Shown piece after piece: positions 53,791-63,750 of a stretch of DNA of 64,000 nucleotides; positions within the stretch are counted from its first letter, which is position 1; every line of letters begins with the position of its first letter. The notes below the pieces were generated by a model. The model saw nothing but the letters and a program-made list of their open reading frames with translations, had not been told where the DNA came from and did no database searches. The stretch is from the NCBI GenBank assembly GCA_937958695.1, contig CALGNK010000010.1, positions 4,266 through 68,265 of the forward strand. The letters are read 5' to 3'. Origin of the DNA: an uncultured bacterium (GTDB taxonomy: Bacteria > DUMJ01). A program made the translations under genes and the position numbers.

Positions 53791-54157
53791 ACTCCCTTAT
53801 TGCCTCCCATGCTTCTAATAGTCCTGCCAATATGTGTCTTACCCTAATTAATCCGTCTTTATCTTTACCTGTGTTACTTCTTGTTAATGTGTATAGAGAA
53901 AAGTCATATATATCTGCTAGGTTTTTTGCTATATCACCGCCATTTTCCATATCCAGAACACTTAGTAGATATTCAATTATCTTACAGGATTTCTTTATAT
54001 CTTCACTAAATTCAACGAAATTTTCAGAATCGAACTCTTTTATCGCTTTATCTATTAGCTCTATACTCTTTTTGTAGAGTAGTATTACCCTCTCTAGAGG
54101 GCTACAGGTTAATATGCTTGCAGTTCTATACTGTTCGTAAGGGCTTGCTATAGCCAT
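53765..54157 (-). CDS. fliS: Flagellar export chaperone FliS
   Basis: A 130-residue helical FliS, with the N-terminal YEQYRTASILTCSPLERVILLYKKSIE pattern split across helices 1 and 2. It binds the flagellin C-terminus before export. It starts at a TAATG overlap with fliD, with AAGGAGGG upstream. Confidence 0.95.
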   Translation of the reverse strand: MAIASPYEQYRTASILTCSPLERVILLYKKSIELIDKAIKEFDSENFVEFSEDIKKSCKIIEYLLSVLDMENGGDIAKNLADIYDFSLYTLTRSNTGKDKDGLIRVRHILAGLLEAWEAIREYEQERING

Positions 54158-56211
54158 TATTTCCCTCCTTGTTTTTGTAATCCTGTTATATAAGTGGATA
54201 AATAACTACTCTGAGACTGTAGACTTGCAATAGCACTCTCAAGGGCAGTAAATTTTCTTATAAGGCTCTCCTCGTAAAGAGATAACCTTGCATTTGTATC
54301 ACTTATGAGTTCACTAAGTGCTTTATACTCACTGGTAAGGTTATTTATCGTATATGGAATAACTCCAGTAACCTCTTCAGTGTACCTTTTCAATACGTTA
54401 TTCAGCCTTACCGCTATCCCAGCCATACTATCTGTTGTTGATCTATATCCGTAAGACACCCTTAGACTAGTAGTTGGAGCTTGTCCTAGTATAAGTGTCC
54501 CAGTATTATAATCTATCTTGAACTGCCCAGCCCCGGGGTTTGTATTACCAAAAACTTGCGTAAGTAAAACCCCATCTGCATAGACCATAGGTCTTACATC
54601 GTAAGATATTGGAGCATACTTCAGCTTGAATGTGGTATTTGATCCATCTATGCTTCCATCTGGGGTCTCATCTTGAATAAATGTATATGACTTAGAGAAT
54701 ATTTCTGCCACTAATTCCGGAGATTCAGTTAATGCCTCATTTAGAGCTTCATAGTCTATAGTAAGCTTACCAGCTATTATATCTTCTATAGAAACATAAC
54801 CCACTCTTCCAGTAGAGATACCTATATCTGCTAGAGATCTTATAGTTGAAGATATTGGTGTATTTTGAGCTTTGTGAACTACTCCTGAAACTATGCTTCT
54901 AAGCTGTTCCTCTATCTCCCTTAATGTAGAATCATTCCTTAACAGTCCTACCTTCAACTTTTCATTGTGCTGTTGAATCTCAAAATACGTCATATTTGCT
55001 TTCTCATTTTCAGTTAAGAAGTCTATCCCTTCTTCTCTCTCTTCTGTTAGCTTGGTTCTTATATATGTTATCGTCTCGTTGTAAACATTAACAAACCTTT
55101 CTATATTTGATACCGCCTTAGAGGTATCATAATTTATTGTAACTATAGATGTACCAGTAGAGTTGATATTTAGAGTAACCCCATCAAAGAGATCTGTAAC
55201 CTTATTTGATTGCCTTACAACTGTTCCTGATATGCCAGATATAGAAAATTTAAGGTCGGTAGCGAGCTGAGTCTTTACTCCAGTACCGTTTGGGTATTTT
55301 ACAGTACTATCTTCATTTAAAACACCTAGTGTAATTAATGCATCGTTATTTCCAGAGAAGTCTATGGTATCTATACTTCCTATTAGAGATGTTATGGCAA
55401 GCCTATAACCTGAACCTGTATCTACTATACTTGCCTTTACCTTAGAACTTATATCGATATCACTATTTATTGCATCTACTATGTCTTCTAAGGATGCTGA
55501 TGTCCCTATATTTATCGTCTTTCCATTTATTGTTATATTGCCAGTAGTAAACGTTATAGGATCAGTTGTTGATATAAATGTATCACTCTGGGCTTGGCCA
55601 ACTATTCCAAGAGAGATTAATATATCATTATTCTCAGCACTAAATGTAATGGAGTTAGTCGTCCCCGTCTGCTTGGCTGTCAATACAAGTTTATATTCAT
55701 TTGAGGATAGACTTATAACACTTGCTGAAACATACTGCCCTATATCTGCATCCTGATTTATAGCCTGAGCTATATCTAATAGAGAAGCTTGATTTCCTAC
55801 CGATATGGTCTTCCCACTTATTGTTATATATCCTTGGGAGAATGTGAGTTTTTCAGACCTACTTGCATAGCTATTACCTGTAACTGTATGGGCTCTGGCT
55901 ATATCTAAGACTTCGAATATATAAGTCCCTAAGGGAGCTGAACCAGTAGTAGATATTGAAAGGACAGATTCATTTGAAGAGACACCCTTCTTAGTAACAA
56001 TCCCTTCTTTATCTGTAAGAATAGATATGGCATCTTGAAGGGTCTTGAGCTTCTCCTTTACTGTGTTCAAAGCTTCCTGTTTCCACTTTATCTCTAGCTG
56101 TTGATTCTCATATCTAGTAACAGGTGCCTTAGCTGATAACATCAAAGCCTTTATAACGTTACCTGTATCTACACCTGAGGCAAGTCCCCAGATATTAAAT
56201 ATACTAGCCAT
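54157..56211 (-). CDS. fliD: Flagellar hook-associated protein 2 (FliD, filament cap)
   Basis: A 684-residue FliD, longer than most (about 450-550). The N-terminal domain has GLASGVDTGNVIKALM. Two Flagellin_IN-like repeats follow (GYITISGKTISVGNQASLLD and GNITINGKTINIGTSASLED). The C-terminal domain is interrupted by an about 80-residue beta-rich insert (about residues 513-592; 54435-54675) resembling phage tail-fibre or surface-protein repeats (FKLKYAP, MVYADGVLLTQ, FKIDYNTGTLILG). The ATG at 56211 is preferred; a GTG at 56220 abuts the flaG stop. Confidence 0.93.
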   Translation of the reverse strand: MASIFNIWGLASGVDTGNVIKALMLSAKAPVTRYENQQLEIKWKQEALNTVKEKLKTLQDAISILTDKEGIVTKKGVSSNESVLSISTTGSAPLGTYIFEVLDIARAHTVTGNSYASRSEKLTFSQGYITISGKTISVGNQASLLDIAQAINQDADIGQYVSASVISLSSNEYKLVLTAKQTGTTNSITFSAENNDILISLGIVGQAQSDTFISTTDPITFTTGNITINGKTINIGTSASLEDIVDAINSDIDISSKVKASIVDTGSGYRLAITSLIGSIDTIDFSGNNDALITLGVLNEDSTVKYPNGTGVKTQLATDLKFSISGISGTVVRQSNKVTDLFDGVTLNINSTGTSIVTINYDTSKAVSNIERFVNVYNETITYIRTKLTEEREEGIDFLTENEKANMTYFEIQQHNEKLKVGLLRNDSTLREIEEQLRSIVSGVVHKAQNTPISSTIRSLADIGISTGRVGYVSIEDIIAGKLTIDYEALNEALTESPELVAEIFSKSYTFIQDETPDGSIDGSNTTFKLKYAPISYDVRPMVYADGVLLTQVFGNTNPGAGQFKIDYNTGTLILGQAPTTSLRVSYGYRSTTDSMAGIAVRLNNVLKRYTEEVTGVIPYTINNLTSEYKALSELISDTNARLSLYEESLIRKFTALESAIASLQSQSSYLSTYITGLQKQGGK

Positions 56212-56220
56212 ATATATCAC

Positions 56221-56517
56221 CTACACCCTTTCATCTATAATAAGACCGGACATCTTGAGGAACTCCGAGATCATATTTAAGATCTTCTCTGGGGGAAACT
56301 CCCTTATGACTTCGCCTGTCTGTGAATTTATAATCTGGACAACTATCTCATTGGTGGGTTTATGGATCTTAAACCTAAAGTGCATATCTATAAGCTCAAA
56401 GTCTTTCTTCTCTTCATTCTTTTCTGTATTTATCTCCAAAGGCTTTACCTTTGGTTTTGGATTTATAACTAATGCCTTTAAATTTTCTTTTACGCTCTCT
56501 ATAGGCTTACTCTCCAT
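56221..56517 (-). CDS. flaG: FlaG family protein
   Basis: A 98-residue protein with a disordered Lys/Glu/Pro-rich N-terminal half and the FlaG core FRIHK-type fold (FRFKIHKPTNEIVVQIINS) ending REFPPEKILNM. FlaG affects filament length in several bacteria. It opens the flaG-fliD-fliS operon behind a sigma-28-type promoter. Confidence 0.92.
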   Translation of the reverse strand: MESKPIESVKENLKALVINPKPKVKPLEINTEKNEEKKDFELIDMHFRFKIHKPTNEIVVQIINSQTGEVIREFPPEKILNMISEFLKMSGLIIDERV

Positions 56518-56549
56518 TCCTAACCTCCAAAATACTTCTCTAATTTTTT

Positions 56550-56576
56550 ATATCGGTAGTAGATACTAGAACTTTA
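56550..56576 (-). promoter_or_regulatory. Sigma-28 (FliA/SigD-type) promoter of the flaG-fliD-fliS operon
   Basis: On the minus strand, TAAA (56576-56573), 15 bp, then ACCGATAT (56557-56550). This closely follows the flagellar sigma-28 consensus TAAA-N15-GCCGATAA. It lies 33 bp upstream of flaG, implying late-class flagellar control. Confidence 0.8.
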
Positions 56577-56608
56577 TATTTATAATTTAAGAAGAGTTAT
56601 AATTAAAT

Positions 56609-57505
56609 ATGATGATAGAGATTGGAGTCCTAAGAGAGAGAAGAAATATAGCTTATTCTTATCTAGATTCCTGTAGGCTATGTCCTAGGGAATGTGGGGT
56701 AAATAGACTCAAAGGGGAGAAAGGATTCTGTGGTGTAGATGCAAGGCTTTGGGTCTCTAGTTATGGTCCACATTATGGAGAGGAGCCTCCATTAAGTGGA
56801 AATAACGGTTCTGGAACTATATTTTTTACCTATTGTAACCTCAAGTGTGTATACTGTCAGAATTATACTATAAGTCAGCTTGGTGATGGTGATACAGTTT
56901 CCGAAGAAGATCTCGCTAATATGATGCTATATCTACAGAGATTGGGCTGTCATAATATAAATCTAGTTACTCCAACACACTTTCTTCCCCAGATACTATC
57001 AGCCCTCACTATAGCATTAGAAAGAGGATTTAATCTTCCAGTAGTTTATAACACCAGTGGCTATGAGAGGGTTGAGATTCTTAAACTTCTCGATGGTATT
57101 GTAGATATATACCTTCCCGATATGAGATACAGCTCAGACGAGTATGCTGTAAGGTATTCTAGTGCCCCAAGATATCCTGAAGTTAATAGGCTTGCGGTAA
57201 AGGAGATGTATAGACAGGTTGGAAATCTGATCTTAGATGAAAGAGGCATAGCAAAGAGGGGCATCATTATAAGACATCTAGTAATGCCAGAAGATATTAG
57301 TGGTACAGAAGATGTCCTTAAATTTATAGCTGAAGAGATATCAAAAGATACCTATATAAGCCTTATGGCACAGTATAGACCTGAGTATAAGGCAAGAAAT
57401 ATCTATCCATTAAATAGGAGAATAACTAGAGAAGAGTATAAGAGGGCTTTAGAGATAGCCAAAAATCTGGGACTTAGAAATGTATGGACTCAGATGGTTC
57501 TGTAA
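56609..57505 (+). CDS. PflA-like radical SAM protein (COG1313 type)
   Basis: A 298-residue radical SAM enzyme. The cluster motif is CNLKCVYC in TYCNLKCVYCQNY. Extra N-terminal Cys (CRLCPRECGVNR and GFCG) are typical of the PflX/COG1313 group, homologous to glycyl-radical enzyme activases. No glycyl-radical enzyme is near. It is divergent from flaG. Its 3' end overlaps the convergent GGDEF gene by 32 bp. Confidence 0.88.
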   Translation: MMIEIGVLRERRNIAYSYLDSCRLCPRECGVNRLKGEKGFCGVDARLWVSSYGPHYGEEPPLSGNNGSGTIFFTYCNLKCVYCQNYTISQLGDGDTVSEEDLANMMLYLQRLGCHNINLVTPTHFLPQILSALTIALERGFNLPVVYNTSGYERVEILKLLDGIVDIYLPDMRYSSDEYAVRYSSAPRYPEVNRLAVKEMYRQVGNLILDERGIAKRGIIIRHLVMPEDISGTEDVLKFIAEEISKDTYISLMAQYRPEYKARNIYPLNRRITREEYKRALEIAKNLGLRNVWTQMVL

Positions 57506-59522
57506 AGATAACTACACGATTTCTTCCCGAAGATTTTGCCTGATAAAGTGCCTGGTCAGCTTTTCTTAACAGATCTATTGCTTCTTCTCCGTCGGTAGGA
57601 AAACATGAGATCCCAAAGCTTATAGTGATCCTTTCTAGAACACCTATCTCTTTAAAAGAAGTTTCTTCTACTTCTATTCTTATCCTTTCAGCAATCTTAT
57701 ATGCGTCATACTTACTTACATTATGTAGGAGTATAACAAACTCCTCGCCACCATACCTAGCAACAACGTCTTCTTCCCTTACATTAGCCTTGAGTATAAT
57801 TCCTAACATCTTAAGAACCTCATCTCCTACCTTATGTCCATAGGTGTCATTAATTCTTTTAAAGTGGTCTATATCAGCCATAACAATCGATAGGTAATTT
57901 TTAAATGCCTTAACTCTTATCAACTCATTTGCCAATTTTTCCTCTAAGAATCTTCTGTTGAATAGACCTGTTAGTGAGTCTGTTATCGCTAATTTCTCTG
58001 CCTCTTCTTTAGCCCTTTCTGTTTCAAACAATTTCATATCTAAACTTGCTAAGGCAATCTCTAACTGTTGACTTCTCCTATTAAGTTCTTCGTTTAAAGT
58101 TTTTATCTCTTCTAAAGCATCTTCTAGCTCCTTTTCCTTCTTTTCTATCTCTGTAAGGTCAGAAAATACTATCAGGTATTCTAATGCCTCTTCATTTACC
58201 CTTAATACCTTTATAGAAGAAAGGGTAGGTATCAATCTTTTGTCTTTGGCAATTATACTTATTCTCCCTTTACACTCCTCATTCTTTATACATTCTTCTA
58301 GTTTATTTTTTATTGATTCTCTTTCATTAGGATCAAAAATTTCTAATAGTTCTATTCCTCTAATCTCTTTTTCAGAGTATCCTGTCATCTCTAAGAATCT
58401 TTTATTTGCAAATTTGACCCTCTTACTATTATCTAACACAATAACCCCCTCGCCCATCTCTAGAAGAAGTGTCTCTAGATATGTCTGTTCTTCTTTTAGC
58501 CTTTTTTCTCGCTCTTTTATAGTATTACGCATCTCTTGAAATGCATTAAGTATGTCGCCTATTTCTTTATAATTAGATATAGAAAGATTCTTAGGAGGGT
58601 CTCCTAAGACATATTCCATTGCTGTTTTTCTTAGTAAGTTAATAGAAGTTGTTAATCTCCTTAGAGGGATGATTATCACCAAGAATAATGTTAATAAAAG
58701 AATAGCAGAAAGAATCGTTATGTTTCTCAGGCTTCTATAAGAGTGATAAAGTATATCTTCCTTTTCTACAGTAGCTAAAATCCTCCAATTTGTTCCAGGA
58801 ATTATACTTGTTCCTACTACATAATCTTTACCATTAATCTTCTCAATACGAATACTCCTGTAACTGTAATCTATCGGGAATTTATTCCATATCTTCCCTA
58901 TCTCGGTAGGATCTTCACTAAAAAGTATTATCCCTTTACCATCTAATATCTTTATAACTCCACTGCGATGGAATCTAATAGAAGAAAGAAGATAATTAAC
59001 CCTTTTTTCTCCAATTAGTATCCCTCCTAATACTAGTCCATTGAAAGAGTTATTCTTTACTATAGGCACTGTTAGTGCAACCCCATAATTACCAACTATA
59101 TTTTTAAAGCTATCACTTATATAAGGTCTTAGGGTTTCTTTTGTCCTAATGAAGTATTCCCTGTAACTTATGTTTGTTTGCTTTATCTTTTCAGATTTTG
59201 ACCAGTATTTAATTATATTACCCTCTTTATCAGCATAAAGTATGGCGTCAAAATCTTCGAGTAGACTATTAATCAGAGCTGTATGCACACCTTTTTGAAG
59301 TAACTCTTCTTTTAATATTGCTAATAGCTTTAATTTTTCATCTAGCGTATTTTCTATTCCTTGAGAAATTAGATCAATAATAGTTTCCATATGTTCATAA
59401 GACTGAAGCAACGCATGTTTCTTGCTTTGAGAAAATGATAAGTAAACAACTAGAGATCCAATGATAGAAATACCAACAACTATTATAACTATGGTAAGTC
59501 TTATAAGAGAGACCTTTTTCAC
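57474..59522 (-). CDS. Cache-HAMP-PAS-GGDEF diguanylate cyclase
   Basis: A 682-residue membrane sensor. Two membrane helices (about 7-28 and 270-290) flank an extracellular double-Cache sensor. HAMP-like and PAS domains follow ([21 protein letters not shown] split across PAS), then a coiled coil and a GGDEF domain with active motif ARYGGEEF. It should synthesise c-di-GMP in response to an external ligand. With the HD-GYP enzyme at 51598 it would form the two sides of c-di-GMP control near flagellar genes. Confidence 0.92.
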   Translation of the reverse strand: MKKVSLIRLTIVIIVVGISIIGSLVVYLSFSQSKKHALLQSYEHMETIIDLISQGIENTLDEKLKLLAILKEELLQKGVHTALINSLLEDFDAILYADKEGNIIKYWSKSEKIKQTNISYREYFIRTKETLRPYISDSFKNIVGNYGVALTVPIVKNNSFNGLVLGGILIGEKRVNYLLSSIRFHRSGVIKILDGKGIILFSEDPTEIGKIWNKFPIDYSYRSIRIEKINGKDYVVGTSIIPGTNWRILATVEKEDILYHSYRSLRNITILSAILLLTLFLVIIIPLRRLTTSINLLRKTAMEYVLGDPPKNLSISNYKEIGDILNAFQEMRNTIKEREKRLKEEQTYLETLLLEMGEGVIVLDNSKRVKFANKRFLEMTGYSEKEIRGIELLEIFDPNERESIKNKLEECIKNEECKGRISIIAKDKRLIPTLSSIKVLRVNEEALEYLIVFSDLTEIEKKEKELEDALEEIKTLNEELNRRSQQLEIALASLDMKLFETERAKEEAEKLAITDSLTGLFNRRFLEEKLANELIRVKAFKNYLSIVMADIDHFKRINDTYGHKVGDEVLKMLGIILKANVREEDVVARYGGEEFVILLHNVSKYDAYKIAERIRIEVEETSFKEIGVLERITISFGISCFPTDGEEAIDLLRKADQALYQAKSSGRNRVVIFTEPSESIHF

Positions 59523-59950
59523 GCCTTTGGAGTTAGCCTCCTATACGTGTCATTCATAAATGGTGAAGAGATGAGAAAATCTGCCGATGCAAGGTTAGTT
59601 GCTATTGGTATATTCCAAACCGTTGCTATCCTAAGGAGAGCCTTTATATCTGGATCATGTGGAAGTGGTTCTAACGGATCCCAGAAGAATACAAGGACAT
59701 CTATCTTTCCTTCTGCAATCATCGCTCCAATCTGTTGGTCTCCGCCTAATGGACCACTTTTGACTTTAGTTATCTGAAAACCTAAGCCTTCTAAGAGCCT
59801 TCCCGTAGTAGCAGTAGCATAGAGTTCATGATGTATAAGTAAATCCCTATTATTCTTAGCCCAGTTTAATAGCTCATCCTTTTTATTATCGTGCGCTATT
59901 AAGGCTATTCTCTTTCTCTTACTCATTTCAATGGCTGTATATTCCATCAT
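59519..59950 (-). CDS. mgsA: Methylglyoxal synthase
   Basis: A 143-residue MgsA. It has [17 protein letters not shown], the catalytic Asp in [10 protein letters not shown] and the [15 protein letters not shown] motif. It converts dihydroxyacetone phosphate to methylglyoxal, bypassing lower glycolysis when phosphate is short. GAGAGG precedes the ATG at 59950; an internal ATG at 59926 is possible. Confidence 0.95.
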   Translation of the reverse strand: MMEYTAIEMSKRKRIALIAHDNKKDELLNWAKNNRDLLIHHELYATATTGRLLEGLGFQITKVKSGPLGGDQQIGAMIAEGKIDVLVFFWDPLEPLPHDPDIKALLRIATVWNIPIATNLASADFLISSPFMNDTYRRLTPKA

Positions 59951-60501
59951 TCTTTCCTCTCAAGATGTCCTTTAAATAATTCTGGTATCTCCCTCCCTAT
60001 ACCTATAAGGTGCAGCTCAGTAAATGAGGTCTTATTGTTTCTTATAAAGTCTAGTATAGTTTCTATTATAACACCTGTGCCAAGTTCTGGAGGATAGCCA
60101 AATATTCCACAGCTTACAGCTGGTATACTTATACTTCTTATACCTTTTTCAGTTGCTAATTCTAAAACACTTATAATAGCAGATCTAAGTTTTCTCTCTT
60201 CGTCACCCTCTCCCCATCTGGGTCCAACTGTGTGTATAACATATTTAGCTTTTAATGAGCCTGCAGAGGTTATCGTGGCTTTACCTACAGGAAGAGGACC
60301 ACAAGTTTTTATATATTCATCGCTTTCTTCCTGAATGATTCTTCCTCCCTTTCTTACAATAGCACCCGCTACTCCTCCTCCATGTTGTAGATAACTATTT
60401 GCAGGATTTACAATACACTCGGTATCTTCTTCTGTTATATCCCCTTCGATGACTTTAATATTTATGCCATTTATTTCCCTTTCAAAGATTACTCTACTCA
60501 T
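59947..60501 (-). CDS. Macro domain (ADP-ribose-binding) protein
   Basis: A 184-residue stand-alone macro domain. The motifs [33 protein letters not shown] and [12 protein letters not shown] are clear, with GIFGYPP in the second loop. Members bind or hydrolyse ADP-ribose or O-acetyl-ADP-ribose. It overlaps mgsA by 4 bp. Confidence 0.95.
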   Translation of the reverse strand: MSRVIFEREINGINIKVIEGDITEEDTECIVNPANSYLQHGGGVAGAIVRKGGRIIQEESDEYIKTCGPLPVGKATITSAGSLKAKYVIHTVGPRWGEGDEERKLRSAIISVLELATEKGIRSISIPAVSCGIFGYPPELGTGVIIETILDFIRNNKTSFTELHLIGIGREIPELFKGHLERKE

Positions 60502-60512
60502 CTTCTCCTCCC

Positions 60513-61580
60513 CTAGAAGAATAGAGATAGTCTCCTTAATGCACTAAGTTCTTCTTTTTGCCCTAGCTTAGCCCTCTTTATAGCCTTTTCTAATATTTCA
60601 ATAGATGTATCGTAAAGTCTTCTATCAACAGGATAGGGATGTCCATCCTTGCCACCATGGGCAAAACTGAACCTTGCCGGATCTTTAAAGCTTGGCATTT
60701 GTCCATATACAAGCTCACTTATGAGAGATAGAGCCCTCAACGTCTTTGCTCCTACCCCTTGATATAGTATTAGACTTTGAAAGTCTTGAGGCGGATTCTG
60801 ATATGTCTCTAGAAGGATACTCTTTAGATTCTGAGGCTTTATCTCGTTAGCACTTACTGGATGATGTTCTGGTAGATGAAGGATTACCTTCTCCCAATCT
60901 TTTACAACCTTATCTGGGGGCTCTTTGCTAAGCTCAGTTATGACCTGCCTTGCCCCTTCGCTCTCTTTAGCTACAAGGTTTAATACTAGACTTTCAAATC
61001 TTTCGCTACATATAGCCTTATGAGGTTCGTTTACAAAGCTCTTTACTTCTTCTCCAAGCCAGTGATATCTCCTAGCATATCTATTATTAGCATTCATCCC
61101 TTGTTGAATTACACACCAGTTACCATCTCTTGTAAAGACTAAAAGATGATAGTAGAGTTGATAGCCATCCTGGATTGCATTATTATCCACTCTTGCTACA
61201 AGTCTACTTAAGTTTATCCATCTCTCAGCATCAAATCCAAAACTATCGGCAAGTCTTCTGATTTCATCTGGGGTATGAATAGCAGTTTTACCCTTTCCAC
61301 CAACAATAAACAGTCCAGTCTCCTTTGATAGTTCTTTTAAACCCTCTTTAATAGCTCCACCTGTAGTGGTTGTAAGACCGCTAGAGTGCCAGTCAAACCC
61401 AAGTACACAACCAAGGGCTTGAAACCAGTAAGGGTCAGAGAGATTTCTTATAAGTTCATCGATCCTTCCCTCTATAATAAAAAGCATTACTATCTCCTTA
61501 GCTAACTGTTTCATCCTCTGAAAGAGCCAGCTAGGAGCTTTTCCACTATGTAGGGGTAACTCTGCTAGCCTCCTCTGCAT
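60513..61580 (-). CDS. DUF763 domain protein
   Basis: A 355-residue protein of DUF763, found in archaea and thermophilic bacteria. It begins [21 protein letters not shown] and contains [19 protein letters not shown] and [20 protein letters not shown], the latter resembling a helix-hairpin-helix DNA-binding motif. Function is not established; a role in nucleic-acid metabolism is plausible. Confidence 0.9.
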   Translation of the reverse strand: MQRRLAELPLHSGKAPSWLFQRMKQLAKEIVMLFIIEGRIDELIRNLSDPYWFQALGCVLGFDWHSSGLTTTTGGAIKEGLKELSKETGLFIVGGKGKTAIHTPDEIRRLADSFGFDAERWINLSRLVARVDNNAIQDGYQLYYHLLVFTRDGNWCVIQQGMNANNRYARRYHWLGEEVKSFVNEPHKAICSERFESLVLNLVAKESEGARQVITELSKEPPDKVVKDWEKVILHLPEHHPVSANEIKPQNLKSILLETYQNPPQDFQSLILYQGVGAKTLRALSLISELVYGQMPSFKDPARFSFAHGGKDGHPYPVDRRLYDTSIEILEKAIKRAKLGQKEELSALRRLSLFF

Positions 61581-61876
61581 AGAGATCTCCTATCATCTAC
61601 AAGATGCTATTATTTTAACATATTATTTACTAGAATTATGTGGTTTTTTGAAAAGCTAAGAAGCTTAAAGTTTCGAGAGCCTTAAAATGCTATATTTTCT
61701 ATAGACTTTCTGAATGTTGAGGATTAGTAATCTCTAGATTATCTCAGTTAACCCATCTAGAATAATATAATTCTGAAAAGTATATTATTGGGAAAAGATC
61801 ATATATTTGATTTTATATTATTCGTAATGAGAATTTTACTTCCAGAGAAAACCTTTTAGCTTCCTGTTGAGTTATA

Positions 61877-61963
61877 GTGCCTTACTCCTATACGTCAGAT
61901 CTTACTGAAGAGGTAGAGAAAATAGTTCATAAAGGCTATGGGTATAACAAATATAAACTCTGA
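61877..61963 (+). pseudogene. Short decayed coding fragment in a gene-poor stretch
   Basis: The 416-bp gap 61581-61996 holds no intact gene. Within it a 28-codon frame (61877-61963) looks coding, giving VPYSYTSDLTEEVEKIVHKG. An in-frame stop (TGA at 61868-61870) separates it from a plausible upstream stretch. The pattern loosely resembles the enolase/mandelate racemase family, but the match is too short to be sure. Confidence 0.35.
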
Positions 61964-61996
61964 ATAGACTAGAAGGATAGTGTTGCATGTAGGAAG

Positions 61997-63235
61997 CTAC
62001 GCTTGTCCTATTTCTGCTATTTGTTTGAGATGTTCTCTTATAATTAGAGCTATCGCCCCTCTTGCTGCAACATCCTCTTCAAGCGAGGAGAATTTAATCT
62101 CTGTACCTCTATATACCTGAGGAACGGAATGTAAGGCTATCTCTCTCTTTATTGTATCAAGAAGCATGTCTCCGGCAGAGTTTAGAGACCCTGCAAGGAC
62201 AACTAGTGGAGGTGCCAATAAATTTACAACGTAACTAAAACCTAGACCCAAGTATCTTCCAGCCTCCTCTATAAGATTTATAGATAGTTTATCTCCATCT
62301 AATGCGGAATCTGCTATATCTTTAAATAATATTGTCCCCTTTTCCTTATATATCGCCGTTAGAGAAGTATTTATTCCTTCATTTACAGCTTCTATTGCCT
62401 TTTTCTCTATTGCTAAAGGTGAGGCAAGTGTAACAAGACAACCTCTACTTCCACAGAAACACCTTGGGCCTTTGGGGTCTAAGACAAGATGTCCAAATTG
62501 TCCAGCAAAGCCATCCTTTCCCCTCACTATCTCTCCATTAAACACAATACCTATATTGAATCCGCTACCTGGTCCAGAATTGAAGTATACAAAATCAGAA
62601 TTGTATTTTCCTTCTCCATATATAAGTTCTGCTAAGGTTGCAACATACAATCTAGCATCTAACTTTACCGGGACTTTAAATCTATCTTCTATAATAGATT
62701 TTAGCGGAACATTCTCCCAATCTTCACTTGATGGGAATGTTAGAGATATGCCATTATCATGGTCGACTAGACCATGCATTCCAACACCTATCCCCTTAAC
62801 CCTTTCCCAACTGATACTGTTTTCTTCGATTAAGGATTCTATACTTTTTATAATGGTATCAATGAGATATTCTTTGTTATAACTTTCAAAAGTGATTCTT
62901 TTTACCGCCTTTATATTTCCGTTAAAATCTGCCAGTGCACTTTTGACTCTGATATCAGTTACCTCTAATCCTATGATATATCCATAGTCCTCATTTAGCT
63001 GTAAAAAAGAAGCCCTTCTTCCTCTTGGCTTAATATCATGGCCATTGCCTACTTCTTTAACTACTCCAAGCTCTATAAATTCATTTACAATATGGGTAAC
63101 AGCGGTAAAGCTTAAACTAAAAAGGTCTGCCAACTTTGTCCTAGAGATAGGAGCATGTTGGCTTATTGCAGAAAGTATATCTGCCTTATTTGAACCTAGT
63201 TTTAATATGCTGTGTGTTCTCTTCAGATCTTCCAT
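61997..63235 (-). CDS. ROK-family transcriptional repressor
   Basis: A 412-residue ROK regulator. The winged HTH is at about residues 18-62 (PISRTKLADLFSLSFTAVTHI). The ROK sugar-kinase-like domain has the Zn motif CFCGSRGC after GHLVLDPKGP. It should sense a sugar or sugar phosphate and repress sugar genes, perhaps those at the left of the window. The ATG follows the -10 box by only six bases, so the mRNA is probably leaderless. Confidence 0.93.
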   Translation of the reverse strand: MEDLKRTHSILKLGSNKADILSAISQHAPISRTKLADLFSLSFTAVTHIVNEFIELGVVKEVGNGHDIKPRGRRASFLQLNEDYGYIIGLEVTDIRVKSALADFNGNIKAVKRITFESYNKEYLIDTIIKSIESLIEENSISWERVKGIGVGMHGLVDHDNGISLTFPSSEDWENVPLKSIIEDRFKVPVKLDARLYVATLAELIYGEGKYNSDFVYFNSGPGSGFNIGIVFNGEIVRGKDGFAGQFGHLVLDPKGPRCFCGSRGCLVTLASPLAIEKKAIEAVNEGINTSLTAIYKEKGTILFKDIADSALDGDKLSINLIEEAGRYLGLGFSYVVNLLAPPLVVLAGSLNSAGDMLLDTIKREIALHSVPQVYRGTEIKFSSLEEDVAARGAIALIIREHLKQIAEIGQA

Positions 63236-63241
63236 AAGAAG

Positions 63242-63270
63242 ATTATACTTTTATGGACCAGTAAAGTCAA
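63242..63270 (-). promoter_or_regulatory. Promoter of the ROK repressor, apparently leaderless
   Basis: On the minus strand, TTGACT (63270-63265), a 17-bp spacer and a perfect TATAAT (63247-63242). The start codon is at 63235-63233, six bases after the -10, so transcription should begin at or next to the A of ATG. No ribosome site lies between. Confidence 0.75.
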
Positions 63271-63296
63271 GAAGAATTAGGTATTACAAAAGTTTT

Positions 63297-63725
63297 TTAA
63301 AATATAGGTTGAAACTCATAAGAATAATAGACTCTTATATTTTTACTTCTAGCGTATTCTTCTGTCTCTATATCAGTCATATATGTAACTAATATTGGAA
63401 AGATTTCTTCTTTAAATGTTTCCTTTAAATCTTTAAGTTTATCTACGAAATCTACTATATGTCTAATAGAGAGATTAGCTTTGGCTTCTCCTATTATGTA
63501 TATCTCTTTACCATTCTTTTCTGCCTTTCCTATAATATTTATCTCCATAAGGTCACCTTTAATGGTCCTTATCATTTTCCTTATAAGTTTTTCTTTCATT
63601 TTTATACCAAATTCTTCTTCTAAGAGTTTAGGAAGAGAGAAATATGCCCTGTCCTCTAACTGAAAGCCGACAGCATGGGCTAAACCACCGAGTTGCCTTT
63701 TTATATCTACTATTTCTTTTTGCAT
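63297..63725 (-). CDS. PD-(D/E)XK nuclease-like protein (DUF3782-like)
   Basis: A 142-residue C-terminal part of a DUF3782-like protein. E in DLMEINIIG and the EAK of IIGEAKANLS fit a PD-(D/E)XK active site. The frame stays open upstream of the ATG at 63725 through 14-residue coiled-coil repeats, until a TAG at 63942-63944. No other start is seen in that stretch, so either the protein starts at 63725 or a longer coiled-coil protein has been cut by a nonsense mutation. Confidence 0.7.
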   Translation of the reverse strand: MQKEIVDIKRQLGGLAHAVGFQLEDRAYFSLPKLLEEEFGIKMKEKLIRKMIRTIKGDLMEINIIGKAEKNGKEIYIIGEAKANLSIRHIVDFVDKLKDLKETFKEEIFPILVTYMTDIETEEYARSKNIRVYYSYEFQPIF

Positions 63726-63750
63726 CCCTTCAACTACCGCTATAAGTTTT

